NCBI GenBank assembly: GCA_014058105.1 | Contig: JACGCM010000428.1 | Location: 186,001-250,000, forward strand | Direction: 5' to 3' | DNA from: Kingdonia uniflora | Lineage: Eukaryota > Streptophyta > Magnoliopsida > Ranunculales > Circaeasteraceae | Length of the DNA: 64,000 bases | Shown here: in pieces, positions 13,501-28,500 of the stretch | Layout of the letters: each line of letters begins with the position of its first letter | How positions within the stretch are numbered: position 1 is the first letter of the stretch | Translations under genes and position numbers: made by a program | The notes under the pieces: model-generated | Databases searched by the model: none | Told to the model about the DNA's origin: nothing | Seen by the model: the letters and a program-made list of their open reading frames with translations, nothing else

Positions 13501-16500
13501 CAAAGTTTGAAGACGGGTATGCCATATCAGAAAGTTTTGAGTTCCGTGAAGTTTCAAAAATTTGTCGATTTCGTGGTCGAAATCTTCTACATAGAAAGGG
13601 ATTTGATGTGAATCGTCATCTAATAGTCGTTATCACCGTCGACGCATTATCTTTGTTTATGTTATTTTAATTCAAGTCTCTCCATTGCTGGAGATGCTAA
13701 GTAGATTTTAGGAACTTGCATGTTTAACCAACACAAGATTAAAAGAGAAAGTTTTCCTAATTTAAGTAGAATTCTATTTAGATTAAAATTAGGGTTGTTA
13801 ATTCTAATCCCCCTTGTGTTCTATAAAAGAGGAAGGTCTAGGTTATTTGTTCTTCAGAAGTTACTAGAGTTGATTTGTTTTGAAAGAATTTTCCTCTTAT
13901 TAGTTTTATTTAAGATCTAGTTCAAACTAGTGTAAATCAAATACGAATTAAGCTTCCGCGTTCGTAGATTCACATTACATAACTTTAATTCCCACCGTCA
14001 AACTCATGATGGTACAACAAGTAACATCGAGAGTTTGCTAAGTAGAAAGTCGAATCGTTGTACAGTGTCTGACTGAACATGAGGCAAATATAGAGAGCCA
14101 CGTTTGGCGAGTAAAGTGACAATCAATTTCAATGTGATTTGCTCGCTCATGAACTACAGAATTACGCGCAATCTGAATGGCACTCTTGTCACAATACATA
14201 GGGATTAGAGCAGATGGAGAAACTCTGAAGTTAACAGGAAGCCATTAAATTCACATTATCTCAGCCGTTGTCGTAGTAATTATATATTTTGAGTACCCTC
14301 TAAGGTATTGGTAAGATCTATCTTCTGATGCTTGTTGCTGCAAGCCTGTAACATGTCCTCCATTTTTAATCGTTCGTGTGTGTAAATCATTAAAAGGGTT
14401 TTCTTTTGCTATGAAGCAGCATGTGTTGATGTTTGGTCGTGTGTCTGATGGACCTAGTGATGTGTTTGATGTAGCGTGTGCGGAGAAGAAACTATCCTAA
14501 GATTTTTTTTGTGATTCTGGTATGCTTGGTGGTTACTTCAAAATACATCTTCTCTTCAAATATTTTATTTCTTATGTTATCTCCAATCAAGGGCTTTTTA
14601 ATCTAGATTAATCACGATTAATCCCAAAAAAAAATATTTAGGACCCGATTAATTCGAGTATAATCCCTCCGAACTTTTATTTAAAGAAAACACTAATTTC
14701 CTGAAAAAATCTCTGAACAATTAAGGCTAAATCAAAATTAATCTTGTTTTAGTCTCCAGATTAATCCACACTGAATATTTTAGCCAAATCTCATCTAGAT
14801 GCTGACAAAATCTTATTTAATCCCGACTAAATCGAGATTAAATCTATTGCTGGATCATAAGGCCTTAAATAAAAATAAAGATAATTTTTAATATTGTATG
14901 TTATGGGTCATATCCCTTCCACCAGAGCTACGGTGAACAATATGACTCACAGGGTCTCTATTTGGATCTTCAGACCCATATGCCCAAACATCGACTATGG
15001 TTATCGGTATGGTTATGCACACCGTCAGGGGTATGGGTATCCGCCCGAGCAGGCATATGATGCTTCTGACCTTATAACATTTGAGAGGTCGCAAGGAAAT
15101 TTATCGGTATTGGATTGTCCACCGCTCGAAATTCTTTAGTACGTCCGCAGGTAGTACACGAGGAATACATACATCAATACAAGCATAGATACAAGGGGAC
15201 AAACGTGGCGGGGCTCAATATACAGCTCAAATTGAAGATCAAGAGAGGGCAAATATTCAAGAACAAGGAACGCACTCGAAATATTAATAAATTTTCAACT
15301 TGTGTAATAAATAATTTTAATCGTAATATGGATATTTTAAGTCTATTAATTTTATTATTTTCTTTTAAAGATCATCCACATATTAGCAATTTTTTATTTT
15401 TTATTAACCTACAATTAATTGCGATTAAATACGATTAATTATACGATTAAGCTCAACTAAATACAATTAATCTTACGTTTAATTCAAGCAAAAATGAAGA
15501 AAAAATAAACCATAATCTCTAATCTTTACCGATTAATCTTTTTTCAAAATGGGAGATTAATACCTAGATCTCGATTAGAAAACCCTTGTCTCCAATATGG
15601 TATTGTCTTTGTGGGATCTTGTCTTATATTTTAGGTACCTGAAATCTATGTCCTTGATTCGCTTCTTGCTTTTGAGGCAAGAGTTTTTAGACCACTTTTT
15701 GTTTGTGGTAAGAGATGACCTTTTAGTTTACTTATACAGTTAGGATTTTTGATGGGCTGTTTTTTATCAGTCTCCTATGGCTCTTCTATTAACAACAAAG
15801 AGGGATTTTTCAATTAGAATCACAAATTTTGAGGGAAAAGATCAAAAAAACTTATCTAGAGTTCATCTCCCTAAAGTCCTACCAAAATAAAATGCATCTC
15901 CACCAACTAAATAGCTAGAGTTTAGTTTGGATCATCTCCCTAAAGTTTATCTAAAGATCATCTCTCTAGAGTTCTAATCTATAAAACTCTTTTTCAATTA
16001 CTCATTTGACACTCTTCACCCACCTTATAAAACTCACGTCTCCACTTGCTATCTTTCACCATAATCTTCTCCACTCTACAACCTCTCTCTCACCAAAATG
16101 CGTTAAATGTTAATTAAACAACACCCATTTGTTTACTAGTAGTATCTCAGAAGAATAAGATGTATACATTTTGTCATCATCTCAGTTTAGATCCACCAGA
16201 AAAGTATATCATTAATAGTTAGTACCCTCATAAGAGTATTTAGGTCGACCTTTGTCATCCATATTGCAACCCACATGCTAATGGAGGCAGACAATTTTAG
16301 ATTGAAAGTTCAACTTTATTTTAATTCTTTTAAGATGTGTAGTCATTAGTATGGATGTATGATTTATGCCAGAAGTTGGGAGAAATATGAAAAATAATGC
16401 ATTTGGATTATATTTGTTATTAGCATTTTTTTTTAATAAGCATTTCTTGTATGTGTTACCAAACACTTCGAAATTGTTTTTTATAATAAAAAAAGTAATT

Positions 16501-19500
16501 ATTCAAAAAGCTTAACCAAACAATTCTTTGCATTTTTAATTCACTTTTTGAAAAGTAATTTAGAAAAAGCGATTATTGTTATCTCAAAGCAATACCAAAT
16601 GGACCCTTAATTTTTTATGATCAAATTGTGAGCCTTTGAATCTTTTATGATCAAACTGCTTTGTTTTCTCGAGCCCTATGAGTTCGAGCCCTTTTTCAAG
16701 ATGGCTACTTGGAAGAGTTTGAAGAGCTTTTTTTTTTTAAGGTAAGCTGGGGTATAAAATAAAGAAAAAATGGAACTAGTATAATATGAGGACAACTACC
16801 CCAACCTCAAACAGAGAACACACTGGGAGGGGGGAAGAGCCTAACACCTGAACGCCAAACCACAAGGGCTACCAACGAACTAAGAACCAACAGCCCCTTA
16901 GGGGCAACAACACGAACAACGCAACATAAATACCCATGGGTAAAAATAAACATAAAGGCCCAAAGAACTAATTGGGAAAGAAAATAGCCATGTTTTTTGC
17001 AAGTTGTTCTTTCTTCTCTTCCTCCATAGCCTCTTTAGCCCTTTGTCTCTCTAGAATTTTAGCTTCCTTCGCCTTCTCAATAGATCTAGAACATACTCTA
17101 GTCGAATTAGAGCATGAAGCCAACTTATTAAAGCTAACAGATCTAGCCAAATCCCATTGCTTGATGTTGCTAACAGGAGGGTTTTCATTCATCTCTTTAA
17201 TCTCCTCAGTAAGGTCAACCGGAATAAAACCACAAATACCAATATTGTTAGTACTAACACTCATCTTTGCAGTGTATTTGAGATATTCCCAACAATTTGT
17301 CTTCTCAACTCCTTTGCCGTTTTGATGCTCGTTGTTCTTGGAGATCACTCTTCTTGTTACCAACTTGAAAGCCTTCTTTGTTATAAGCTTTCTCAGCCTC
17401 AATTCTCATTTTCTTGTTTTCCTCATCCTTAGCCTTTTTAGCTTAAAACGCATCTGCCTTAATGGGGCATGTCATAGGGCTATGACCAAAGACATTACAA
17501 TCAATGCACTTAACCGGTACCCAGTTGTACTCAACAATTACATTGATGGTAAACTTCTCGTCAATAAGCAAGGGCAAAGATCTAGGTAAGGGGTTGCTCA
17601 CCTCAACCTCAACACAAACTCTAATAAAAGATTTATGCTTCTTCTCTTCACTTACTCTATCAAGACACAAAGTTTTCCCAACTATACTTGCAATCAATCC
17701 AATTCCTTCAGCATTCATAAACTGATCTGATACATCTTTCAGTATCACCCATATCGTAATAGCAGAGTTCGAAGAGGTCATCAAATATTTTTTGAGGAGT
17801 TGGTTTGTGTAATCAGCCACGGAACCAAGGTTATTGGCCCATAGATCCCATCATTGGTAAGGCTTTTATATTTTTTTAGTGAAGATTCAAGATGGTTTGT
17901 TTACTGTTTCAAGTTGAAGATGGAAGTTTGAAGACTCATCGAGAGGGGGAGTATTTTGTTTTCTCTTCCAAGCTAGAATTATGGAGTTTGTTTCTTCTAG
18001 CTTGAGGGGGAATGTAGAGAGTATGATTTTTCTTAGTATGTTTGAAGCGGGATAAAGACTCGAGATGGTTATCTGAAGTAGAAAAGTCGAATTTGCTTTT
18101 GTATATTATGGTTATTCGTGCAAGTTCTTCGCATTTGTGATGATTTGATTGAAGTTTTTCAAGTGAAGTTCTTTAAGTCGCATATGTTTTGAAGTTGTAA
18201 ACGCATTGTGTTCGTGGACTCTCACCATTCGTTTGAGGGGGAGTGTTGGAGACCGTAAGTTATGGTCATTGTGGCGTTCGGGTACATCGCAGTATTGCAT
18301 AGTATAATACACCGGATCATATCGATTAGTATTAGTAGATTTGATTTTGTCTTTAGTGGATATCAATATATTTAGTAGTTACCAAGTAGGAGTTAGCTTC
18401 CTAATAAAACTCTAGTAGTTTTCTCTATTTAAATCCCTCTTTTGGGGTGATTGTAATCATCTCTTCAATAATCAATAAAGCTTCTCTTTTCTTCTCCAAA
18501 TTTAACTGATCTCTAACACGATATGCGGCTAGCCTTATCAGCACTTGGTATTGCTTTCATCTCTTTTTGGCCACTTTGATTCAGCTACTATCCACATATA
18601 TAAATATAGACGCCTAAGTTAGACTAGATTTTATTTTGTTTCAAGTCATTACTATGCTGCACATACCAATATTTGAGAATAAGCTTAAAAACATCAATCT
18701 TTCTATGCTTATGAAGTTGGGTTGGGAGTTTTTTACCACGCATAATGCTTATACAAAATTCTTTAGACCCAAATTTCTTATGAGAAAATGGACATCTCAA
18801 TGATCTCATCAATTACTACAAATGCTCTTTTATTTGACCTGGTCTGAGATGGGCTATTTTGGAGGTCAAAGCAAACGCCAGCCAAGCCCGCACTGAAGCT
18901 TAGATTCAATGCTTTGCTCACCTTAATTACATTATTGATGCTCATGGTTGGAATGCCTCGGCATTTGTGATTGAATTTTTCATAGATCAAGAAATTGGCC
19001 TCAATTGGCTCCCAATTTAAAGCTATGTACCAGACAAGAAGGTTTAGAGACATAACTTTCAAGACTCTTTCTCACTTGGTAGTAGTGGCTTCAATGCCAT
19101 CAGAAAACCCAGCTCTTGAGTGTGGTGGTTCAATTACAATTGAAGATATTGTTATGATAATCTCGCATCTGAAGATAACCTTATCAAAAGGGGCTGCTTT
19201 CTGACCTCTAGATGCTCTTTGTGTCCTGGAAACTTAGAATAAAGACTTCATCTCCTCTGGGACTGCCCTAGGGTCCATCCTCTGTGGCTTTGGTTATGTT
19301 ATATTATTAATCTCACTGGCCGATTAACTGATCTCAAGGCCACCTTTGTTTTGGGCCTCTCTCTGAGCTTTTATCCTAAAGACCTTTGGTTTGCTGCTGT
19401 AATGAATCCCAATATTGGATTCAGATCTCAAATTACTCCCTTCTTTTTGACAACAAAAGTTGGAATACAAACCAGCTCAAGGTAAAAGTTCTTGCTGCTG

Positions 19501-22500
19501 TGAAGATAGTGTACAATACTCCTTCTGAGCTTGCTATCATTCATCTTCTTGGTATTCTCACCAAGCCCAGGCTTGTTCTAAGAATTCAAAGCTACAGTTG
19601 GCCTTTATCGTGGTATAAAGAAACTAAGTTTTAATGTGATGGCTCTGCATTGGGGAATCCTGGCAAGGCTGGCTTTGGAGTCATTGTTAGAAACCATTAT
19701 TGTAATGTTTTGAGTGCTCAAACTCAAGGTCTTGGAATCAGAAACTCTTATAAGGCTGAATGTGAAGCATATACTGCAGTCCTCTCTTGGGCTTTTAGCA
19801 GCTTTTGGCTTAATGTATGGGTTGCGTCAAACTCATCTTCTATTATATCCGACTTTAGAAATGATAAGTCCACTGGAAACAAAGCACTTGCTGGAGCAAG
19901 ATGAAGCAAAGCAAAAGAAGCCTCATCTGCCTTTAGAAATGATAAGTCCCCTGAAAACAAAGAACTTGCTGGAGCAAGATGAAGCGAAGCAAAAAAAGCG
20001 TATAAAAGGGAGAACTCACTTCCTATGGCTAAAGAAACTTTTGAAAAAAGACCAGATATTTATCACTAAATTAGAGAACCCTCAGATTGACTATTTCAAA
20101 TTCCATTAGATTGTATATTGGGCTTGGCCTCCCCCCATTTTCTAATCTCTTCTCATCTGTACAATACTCTTACTGCAGAGATATATAGTCCCACATTGGA
20201 CACATGAAGCTTTGCACCTCAAAATATAAGATCTTGGGGCTACTCCTCTCATAGCCAATTGGTTTTGAGATGGAACCTCCAGTTCTAATATCGTATCAGA
20301 GCGGGCCTTTCTTCCACGTGTCGAGCCCAACGGCCCACGCGCTACTCCATGTCACCCAAATATTCGTCCACGTGTTGAGCTTTAAAATTACCTCACACAT
20401 GAGGGGGCATGTTGAGATATATAGTCCCACATTGGACACATAAAGCCTTGCACCTCAAAATATAAGATCCTGGGGCTACTCCTCTCATAGCCAATTGGTT
20501 TTGAGATGGAACCTCCAGTTCTAATACTTACCTTTCGCTAAAAAACAGAAGTTATGATGAATAAGTAGATCTCATCAATATATAGTGGGGAAACGTCACT
20601 AGGTCTAGCAGCTTATTAGTCTGTTAGCAAGCTCCACAAATAAGCCTTCATGGCTCTATGTTTATATCTCTCTTTTTCCCCCTCTTAATAAAGAAAACCT
20701 TAACCCACAAAGAAATGTTGTGAAGCGAAACAAGTACCCAAAAAAAGTAAGTGAAGCTATATAGGTCTACTAGTGGAACATGTTGACCCATTCAGTTCCT
20801 GCCCACTCTTAAGTTTTGTACGATGCTAGCCTAAAGCCAAATTGACTTTTCTCTGTTCAAAGGAAAAGGAAGGCCCCAGTTTGCCATTTCAAAAGTGAAG
20901 TAGGCCGAACTGCTGCACCGCTCAACTATGTAAGGCCCATTTTTGGAGATATAAACAAAACCGGGTGAATTTGATCCGGTGCAGGTACTGAGGTAAACTC
21001 ACCAATTCGGCTTGGTTTGGACTATTTAGTGCTGATATAAGAAAAACATAGTTCGCATGAGCCGTGAATTGAAGATGAGATCTCGACACTGTACATTATC
21101 AAAAACACCAGATTCGAGCTTTCGCCTTAAGCATCAACTTTTATAGAGAAGACCCTGGGCTACCCGGCCTTTCACGCAGAAAGATTTATTTTCTTATTAA
21201 GAAATAAAATTTACTTTCTATAAGAAAAAGAAGAGATGAATTTACAGAACCTTCAAATCTGCCTGCAACGTAAATGAAACTTTCCAGGCCTTTTGCACTT
21301 CATTGAAGAGTAGAACACATTGATCATTCGCCTCTTTAAGTGTCTGCTTCATCCCCAAAGACTCTTGCTTTAGATCATGGATTTCCTTCTCGCTTTCATA
21401 CAACTCCTTCCGTGCATCATTTGCCTAAAACGCATGATGTGTATAATTAGGCATACAAGAAACCATGTCTCATTTAGAAATTCCAATTTTGATTTGAGTA
21501 GGATAGATCCAAAGTTTTATTCTACAGAAGATAAAAGGACTATTTAATATTAAAACTAGCCAAGGCTCATTAACATGAACAAGTATTTTTTATGGCTAGT
21601 AGAAAACTCAAAAGCAATAAGATCAAACATAAGCTTAATGCAGATATGTTTAACATTTCAGAGCAAAACACACTAGAGGAAATACATACTTCTTTCTCTA
21701 GTTTCAAAATCAAATAGAAAGTGTGAGGGAGGTAGAATTTGGGAACTCACAACATCTCTCCATTTCTTGATGGTATCACGATTACCAAGACTTAGTCCAA
21801 CATTCCTAGCTCTTGCAGAAAAATTGAGGGCCGACAATGTTGCAGGCAGCTCTGAGACATTTGGAAATACATTCACAACCATCAAAGTTTTTGAGCTACC
21901 ACCTGCAAAAGGACGGACGTTACAGAATGAAGGATATGATTTGGAAGCTTACAGCTCAGGTTTAGGAAAGATTCGAATAATTATACATAACCGTAATAGT
22001 ATCTTAACAAATAGTGTTACCGATGAAAAAATTTGCCACCAATGAAAAAGAAAGGTGTCATCATTCCATGTCATCTAGCGTAAATTAAAAATCAACCGCT
22101 ACCTCTAATGAAGCTTACCCAGATACTTCGAATTCAAACTTTAGAAATAATCTCATGGTAAAGAAAAAAAAGAACTGTCCTAACTCACACGAACAAGGAA
22201 AAACGGGCATCTAATATAGTTTTTATTCCATACGCACATCAAACCAAAGCCATAATGTAAAGCAAATGCATAAGGTTTCGCTCAATGTGTAATCTAAACA
22301 GTTTCCTTGATACGTAAATTGACAACGTTTTCCAGAAGAAAGTGCAAGGCTGTCCACTGAAGCACATTAACTTTCACAAAAGAAACATTCATTATAAGAA
22401 GGGAAGTGTGCATATTCTAAACCTGCACTTCGTAACCAACCTATCTATCAAAACTAAATTACTTTCAAGTAGCAAAACGGTCAACCATGTTTTGAGGTAG

Positions 22501-25500
22501 AAAACGCGGATGAGAAAAAAATCAAGTGGGAGAAAAGGAGAGTGGTCCAGTGTCTAGGGTAGACTCACTCGAGCCTTCATATGCATAGGTAAAAGATCCA
22601 GAATTAGAAGGTAGATCAAAATTACAGTTATGCAGAAAAGTGAAACTGTTTTTCACATTCTAAAACATGAAGACCACACCTCTATATATGTATTACTCTT
22701 GAAGAGGAAGAGGAAGAGGATATACGGAATTTTCTAAAGACTCACCTGTTGCTTTAAGAGAGGACTTCTCTAAGGAGGTGAAATTGAAGAAGAAGAAGAA
22801 GAAGAAGAAGAAGAAGAAAAATTCCAAAACCTATAGATAGGAGTAATAGATGGAGTAAGATAAAGCAATCAAACTCAATGCCATCATTGTAAACATGGAA
22901 AGCATTTTGAGCTCACTCAACACCCTCCAAACGATGAAAACATCACAAGCAAACTCCTACTATGGCCGATAAGCTCTTATGCTTTTTTTGCAAAAGTTCT
23001 CAAATTTATTGCAAAAAGAAGTTAAGTACAAAGACGGGGAGGGGGAAACCCAACCCAACCCAACCCAAAGGCAGAATAAACCAAAAATTACGAAATTATG
23101 ACGTATTACCTCGGATTAAAAAAAATGAGGGTCGGCATGAAGAAGTATAAGGGAATGGGTAAGACAAAAGGTCAAAAATACCTCTGGATATCAATTTTTC
23201 ATAATATGAATCTATGTGGATCTTCCTCTATCCGCACTCTCCTTTATTTAGAGGTTGAAGGGTTTAACACAAGGACTTCCAGAAGCTAATCTTTAGACTC
23301 TCTGCTCTATAGCACAAACAGGACGTTTCTCAAGAAAAAATCTGAGCCACAAATTCAACACCAGAACAACCTCTTTTTACCAGCCTACATTTCTAGATTT
23401 TTATTGTTTACTGCATTGATGTCAATGGTGTTAAGAGTATGGTTTAAGTCTGAGAGTGCGGTGAGAAGCAATGTTAGTTACAGCGTATTTGGTTACATCA
23501 TATCATATTAGACTAGGTAACTTGAAAGTTGTTACCTACTGATGGTTATTGGTCCATATTGTGTGTTCATCAAGGAGGCACTATCAACGCCAATCATAAC
23601 TCATAAAGCAAACTAGATTTGAAGTAGCGATTGAAGAATGTATTTAATTATGGAAATGAAAACTCGAGCTAGTATTCCTTCTTAAAGTATGAAGAATTTT
23701 GAAATTGTTAATGCCACGAGTTTTGTTGGTTTGCAAATGAGGTTGAAATTTAAGACTAGTTCTTCCAAAGTCAAAGTTAGATGACTCGTTCCCTGAGATT
23801 TGTCAAGACAAATAAGATTTTATCGCGTCCACCAGGATATTGCTGTCTTCGAAATATAAAAATCTGGCCAACTTTTTTGTTTCCTCTCTTTATATTTTCG
23901 TATAATATAGCTTTCTTCGTTTCTCTTGCGTTTGTCCTTCCCATTCATTGGCTCTTTTGTTCACAAACTCGTATCATCGTTTTAGGGTTTTTGTTCCCTA
24001 AATAACACTAGCTTAATTTCTTCGTTTATGAAGACTAATTATGAGGCTCATGGACGGTGTATTCTAAGGACTGTTACATCATTTTAGGGTTTCTGTTCCC
24101 CAAATAACTCCAGAATAGGTACATCAAGCTTTACTCAACAAGGAGTGGTAATAAATTATATAGTGTTCCTGATAGGTCGTGGCAGGGCCGTTCCCCACGA
24201 TCGTGTATCTTTTGCGCATAGCCTCTCTCTCTCCAGCAGCTTAGTATCTAGTATTTTCCCTAATTAAGTCACACTTTATTGATATGAAAGAATTTTGTAA
24301 TAGGGCTAGATTTGAGGAGCAAATAAGATAAACTACTCTTATATGGAGTTAGATCTAGGGTTTAGGTGGTGGTGATTTTGTGAGAGAAAACAAGAGGTTT
24401 TTAAGGTTTATGTTTGAGTTATTTTGATTGAATAAAAGAGAGAGATGTGGTTAGCGTGATTAATCTTTGTGTTGAACGAGTCAACGACCCCCTCCGTTAC
24501 TTCCATCAGTTTCCATTGTGAGATATGGTATCTCAGGTATCTCACTTTTAGTGTCATTTGCATACAGACCACCTTTATTATTTAAGGTATAATTACAAAT
24601 AATAACAGGCTTCCTTTGTGAGACAGGGTATCTCAGATTTTTCACATCGCCGAGAATGTCAAAATTTTATTTGAAGTAACTTTGGTTGGTTATTGTTAGT
24701 TTCTGTTGCGGAAGCACAAAAAACTATCTTTAAATTGAATTATAGAGTTTCAAAAGCTTACCCAAAACTCTAACAATATAACTACCCAAAAAGAAGCTCC
24801 TAACATCTATATATAGAGAAAAATAGAAAGTACGTGGCCTCGTGGGTAAACGACCCACGAGGCATGATCTATCAACTCTCCCCTCCTAAGAAGAATTCGA
24901 CCACGAATTATGTAGTCGCATATAATCATCGTAAAATGTCAGATCTATCCGTGCAAAGGACTCCCCTGAAATCCATGAATCCTCCTCCTCTAAACGACCA
25001 ACCCATCGTATCAAAAACTCCATATGTCATGCAACATCTAAACACCTATCCAGTATCTCATCGATCACGTCAATTTCAGGTGTAGGTGGCATTGGAAGTG
25101 ATGGAATATCGCCTTAGAACTATGAAAGAAGCTTGACGTTGACAACCTTGAAGCGTGCTCCTGAAATATCAAGCTCATAGGCATTGTCGCCAATGCGCTA
25201 AATGATGCAATAGGTTTCTGATTTACACAAAAGAAGTTTAGACGCCACGTTTGTACGTCGTCCCTTCTCAATATAAAGAATAATCAAGTCCCCTGGTAAA
25301 AATACAACCTCCCGTTTATGTCGGTCAACCCTCTCCTTAACTCCCACGTAAACATTCGTGAGATGTCGCCGAACCTCCACATGTATTGTCGAATGGACTT
25401 AACAAACTCTGCAACACTATCAGAAGTAGGTACTAGCTAGCTGGGAAATAAGTACCAAATCCAATGCCATATTTGGTGAATAACCTGTCATAATCTAAAA

Positions 25501-28500
25501 AGGAGATAGTCGTCGAGCTGTTAACAAAACTATTGAAAGCAAACTCAGCCTACGAAATGGCAAAATCCCACTCCGCACAGGTTTGTCCCCTGTAATAGAC
25601 TGCAATAAATCACCCAAACTCCGGTTAACCACCACTGTCTGTCCATCTGGCCCATTTGTTTGAGGGTGAAAAATTGTGGAAAAATGAAGCTTGTAGCACA
25701 GTGGTCTCCATAACGTCCTCCAAAAATGTCTTGTAAATTATTTATCTCTATCATAAGTAATTGACTGAGGAACCCCATGTAATCATACCACCACCCTAAA
25801 AAACAATCGAGCCACGTGAGCCGCATCTTCCGTCTTGGTACATGGTATAAAGTGCACCATTTTAGAAAATCGATTAACTACCGCAAAAACAGAGTCGAAA
25901 CCCTGTGTCTTCGGCATTCTTGTAACAAAGTCCATCAAGATATCTCTCCAAGGGCTAGAAGGAATCGGCAATGGTGTGTAGAGGTCAGTATTCTGCTCTC
26001 GCCATTTAGCCATCGCGCAAGAATAACACCTCCGGATAAAAGCGGTAACATCCCTGCGCATAGTGTCCCAGAAGTACCTCTCCCGCATGAGTGTCATGGT
26101 CTTGATCACCCCAAAATTTCCCCCAAAACCCCAGCATGGATATCTACAATCAATTGTTCCCGTATAGAAGAAATTGGGACACAAAGGGTTGTACACCTAA
26201 ATAAATACCCATCCTTGATGGTGTAATCCTCATTAGAACCCTGGTGTTACCCACATGACTCATAAATAGGCCTAAAATACTCATCATAAGGGTATAAGGC
26301 ACGTAACACAGAAAAACCAAATATTGAAGAGCGGAATGTAACCAAGAGGTGAGTTGTCCTACTGATCTTGTCAACAAACTTGATTTCTTTCCCCTTAATG
26401 TGCTGAATATGAAAGTCAAAACTTTGGAGGTAACTGAATTACTTTGTTTGCCTATCTGTCGTGGTCCGTTGTTGGCTACGCATGTGTCGTAGCACGTCAT
26501 GATCCAAATGAATGGCAAATTCCCGGTAAACCAAATAATGTCGCTAATGCCGCAGCGACCGAACTACCGTGAGGAACTCGATATCATAAGTGTTATAGCT
26601 TAACTGTGCCCCAGATAACATCCCACTAAAGTAAGCAACCGGCCTCCCAAACTGTGAAAGCATAGCGCCAATTCCAGTCTTACACGCGTCATTCATAACC
26701 TCAAAAATTGGCCTTGAATAGTCTGGTAATGCAAGAACATAAGTTGTGGCAAGCTTTTGTTTCATCAATTGAAATGCCTCATCAACCTTCGATGTCCACT
26801 AAAAGGCACTTTTCTCACAAGAGAAGTGATCGGTACCATAATACTGTTGAACCCATCTATGAATCGCCTGTAGAATGAAGCCAATCCATGGAAACTCCGT
26901 ACATGTGTCATCGTGGTAGGGACTAGTCAGTTCCTGATCATATCTACCTTCTCCTCATCAACCTTGATACCATCTGACAAAATAATGAACCCTAAAAACT
27001 GCGTTGAATCAACGAGGAATGAACACTTTTTCAACTGAAGAAATAACCAGTGTTGACATATGGCCTCTAAATGTCTCTCCACATGAACAAAATGTTCTTC
27101 CTTAGTTCGGCTGAGTATAAGAATATCATCGAAGTAGACCACCGCGAACCTTTTTGTAATGCAGTCGCACAGAACCTCGGTCATCAAACACATGAATGTA
27201 GACAGGGCATTAGACACCCCAAAAGGCATACCTAACCACTCATACAAACCATCTTTGGTCTTAAATGCCGTCTTTCACTCATCCCCTAGTCGCATGAGAA
27301 TCTGGTGGTACCCACTCTTAAGATTAAGTTCGGAAAAAAACCCGGCGTCGTAGAGATCATCTATAATATCTTCCAATCGATGAATAAAGAATTTGTACTT
27401 CACTGTGATCTTGTTAACTGCCCGACAATCAACACACATACGGTGACTCCCGTCCTTTTTGGGGACTAAGAGTGTTGGAACGACCACAGGTGGCATACTC
27501 TCCCACAGAACCCTTTGGATCATAACTCTGTGATCTGTCTCTGTAACTCTGCATGTTCCTGGGGCCATACGATAAAGGGGCAAATTAGGCAGGGGTGCCC
27601 CTAGAATCAAATATATGTTTTGTTGAATATCTCGTAACGACGGAAGCTCCAGTGGCTCTGGCTCGGGCTCCTGGCAGACATCTGGAAACCGATCGAGAAG
27701 CAGTTGTAGCTCATCAAAAACTGTTGTAGAAGCGGTAGACATCGCACAAACTAAAGCGTAAGCAATTCCCTGTCTCCTGCCCTCAGCTAGGAAATTACTT
27801 GACTTACGAACTGGAGACTCTCCCGGCGGTAGACCCATCTATCTCTGTCGAATACCCCTCACATGAAAACATACACATTAGGCCGCCCGATATGTATAGC
27901 GTTCCTCTCCAACTAGCAAGGCCTACCCAAGAGTAAATGACAAACATTCATGTTAATGACAGTACATAAGATGGACTTTTCATACTCTCCTATCTTAATC
28001 ATCACAGGCTTACGATATAGCACTGAAATCTCCCCTTGCTTACCGTCCTTCTGTAACCAACTCAATGTAATGACCTTGGGGTGAGGTACAAGGTTTCTCT
28101 AAGAGATATTGAATTATTATGAAGGCTGCTCTAAGAGAATTTTGCTTGATATGTCATAGCTTGAATGAGGTTGAAGTTTGAGGACCAAGCTTACAGCGTA
28201 AACACCAATTTTAGCACATTGTACACTATTTTGTCTCCGTTTTAAGTGTTAATATTGTTTCAAAGTCTGTTATGTTTATACTGTATGGTCATATTGTGAG
28301 TAATTGTTGCTTGGCGCATTGTATTAAAGTTGTAGTCATATAAATAGGGTCAAAACTTTAAAGTGAAGTATTTCATTCCTATTGAAGGTTAAAGTATTAG
28401 TAGTAAAGCTTCCTATCCTACTAGAAGAAGAAGTTTAGTAGCCGGACTATCAAATCGTGTGGTGATAAATGTTTTCTCGTTCCATTTTTATTTATTTTTC

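Noticed and set aside
20174..20526. Cassandra-type TRIM carrying 5S rRNA sequence
   Set aside because: The LTRs show no 5S rRNA-like internal promoter sequence that I can recognise.
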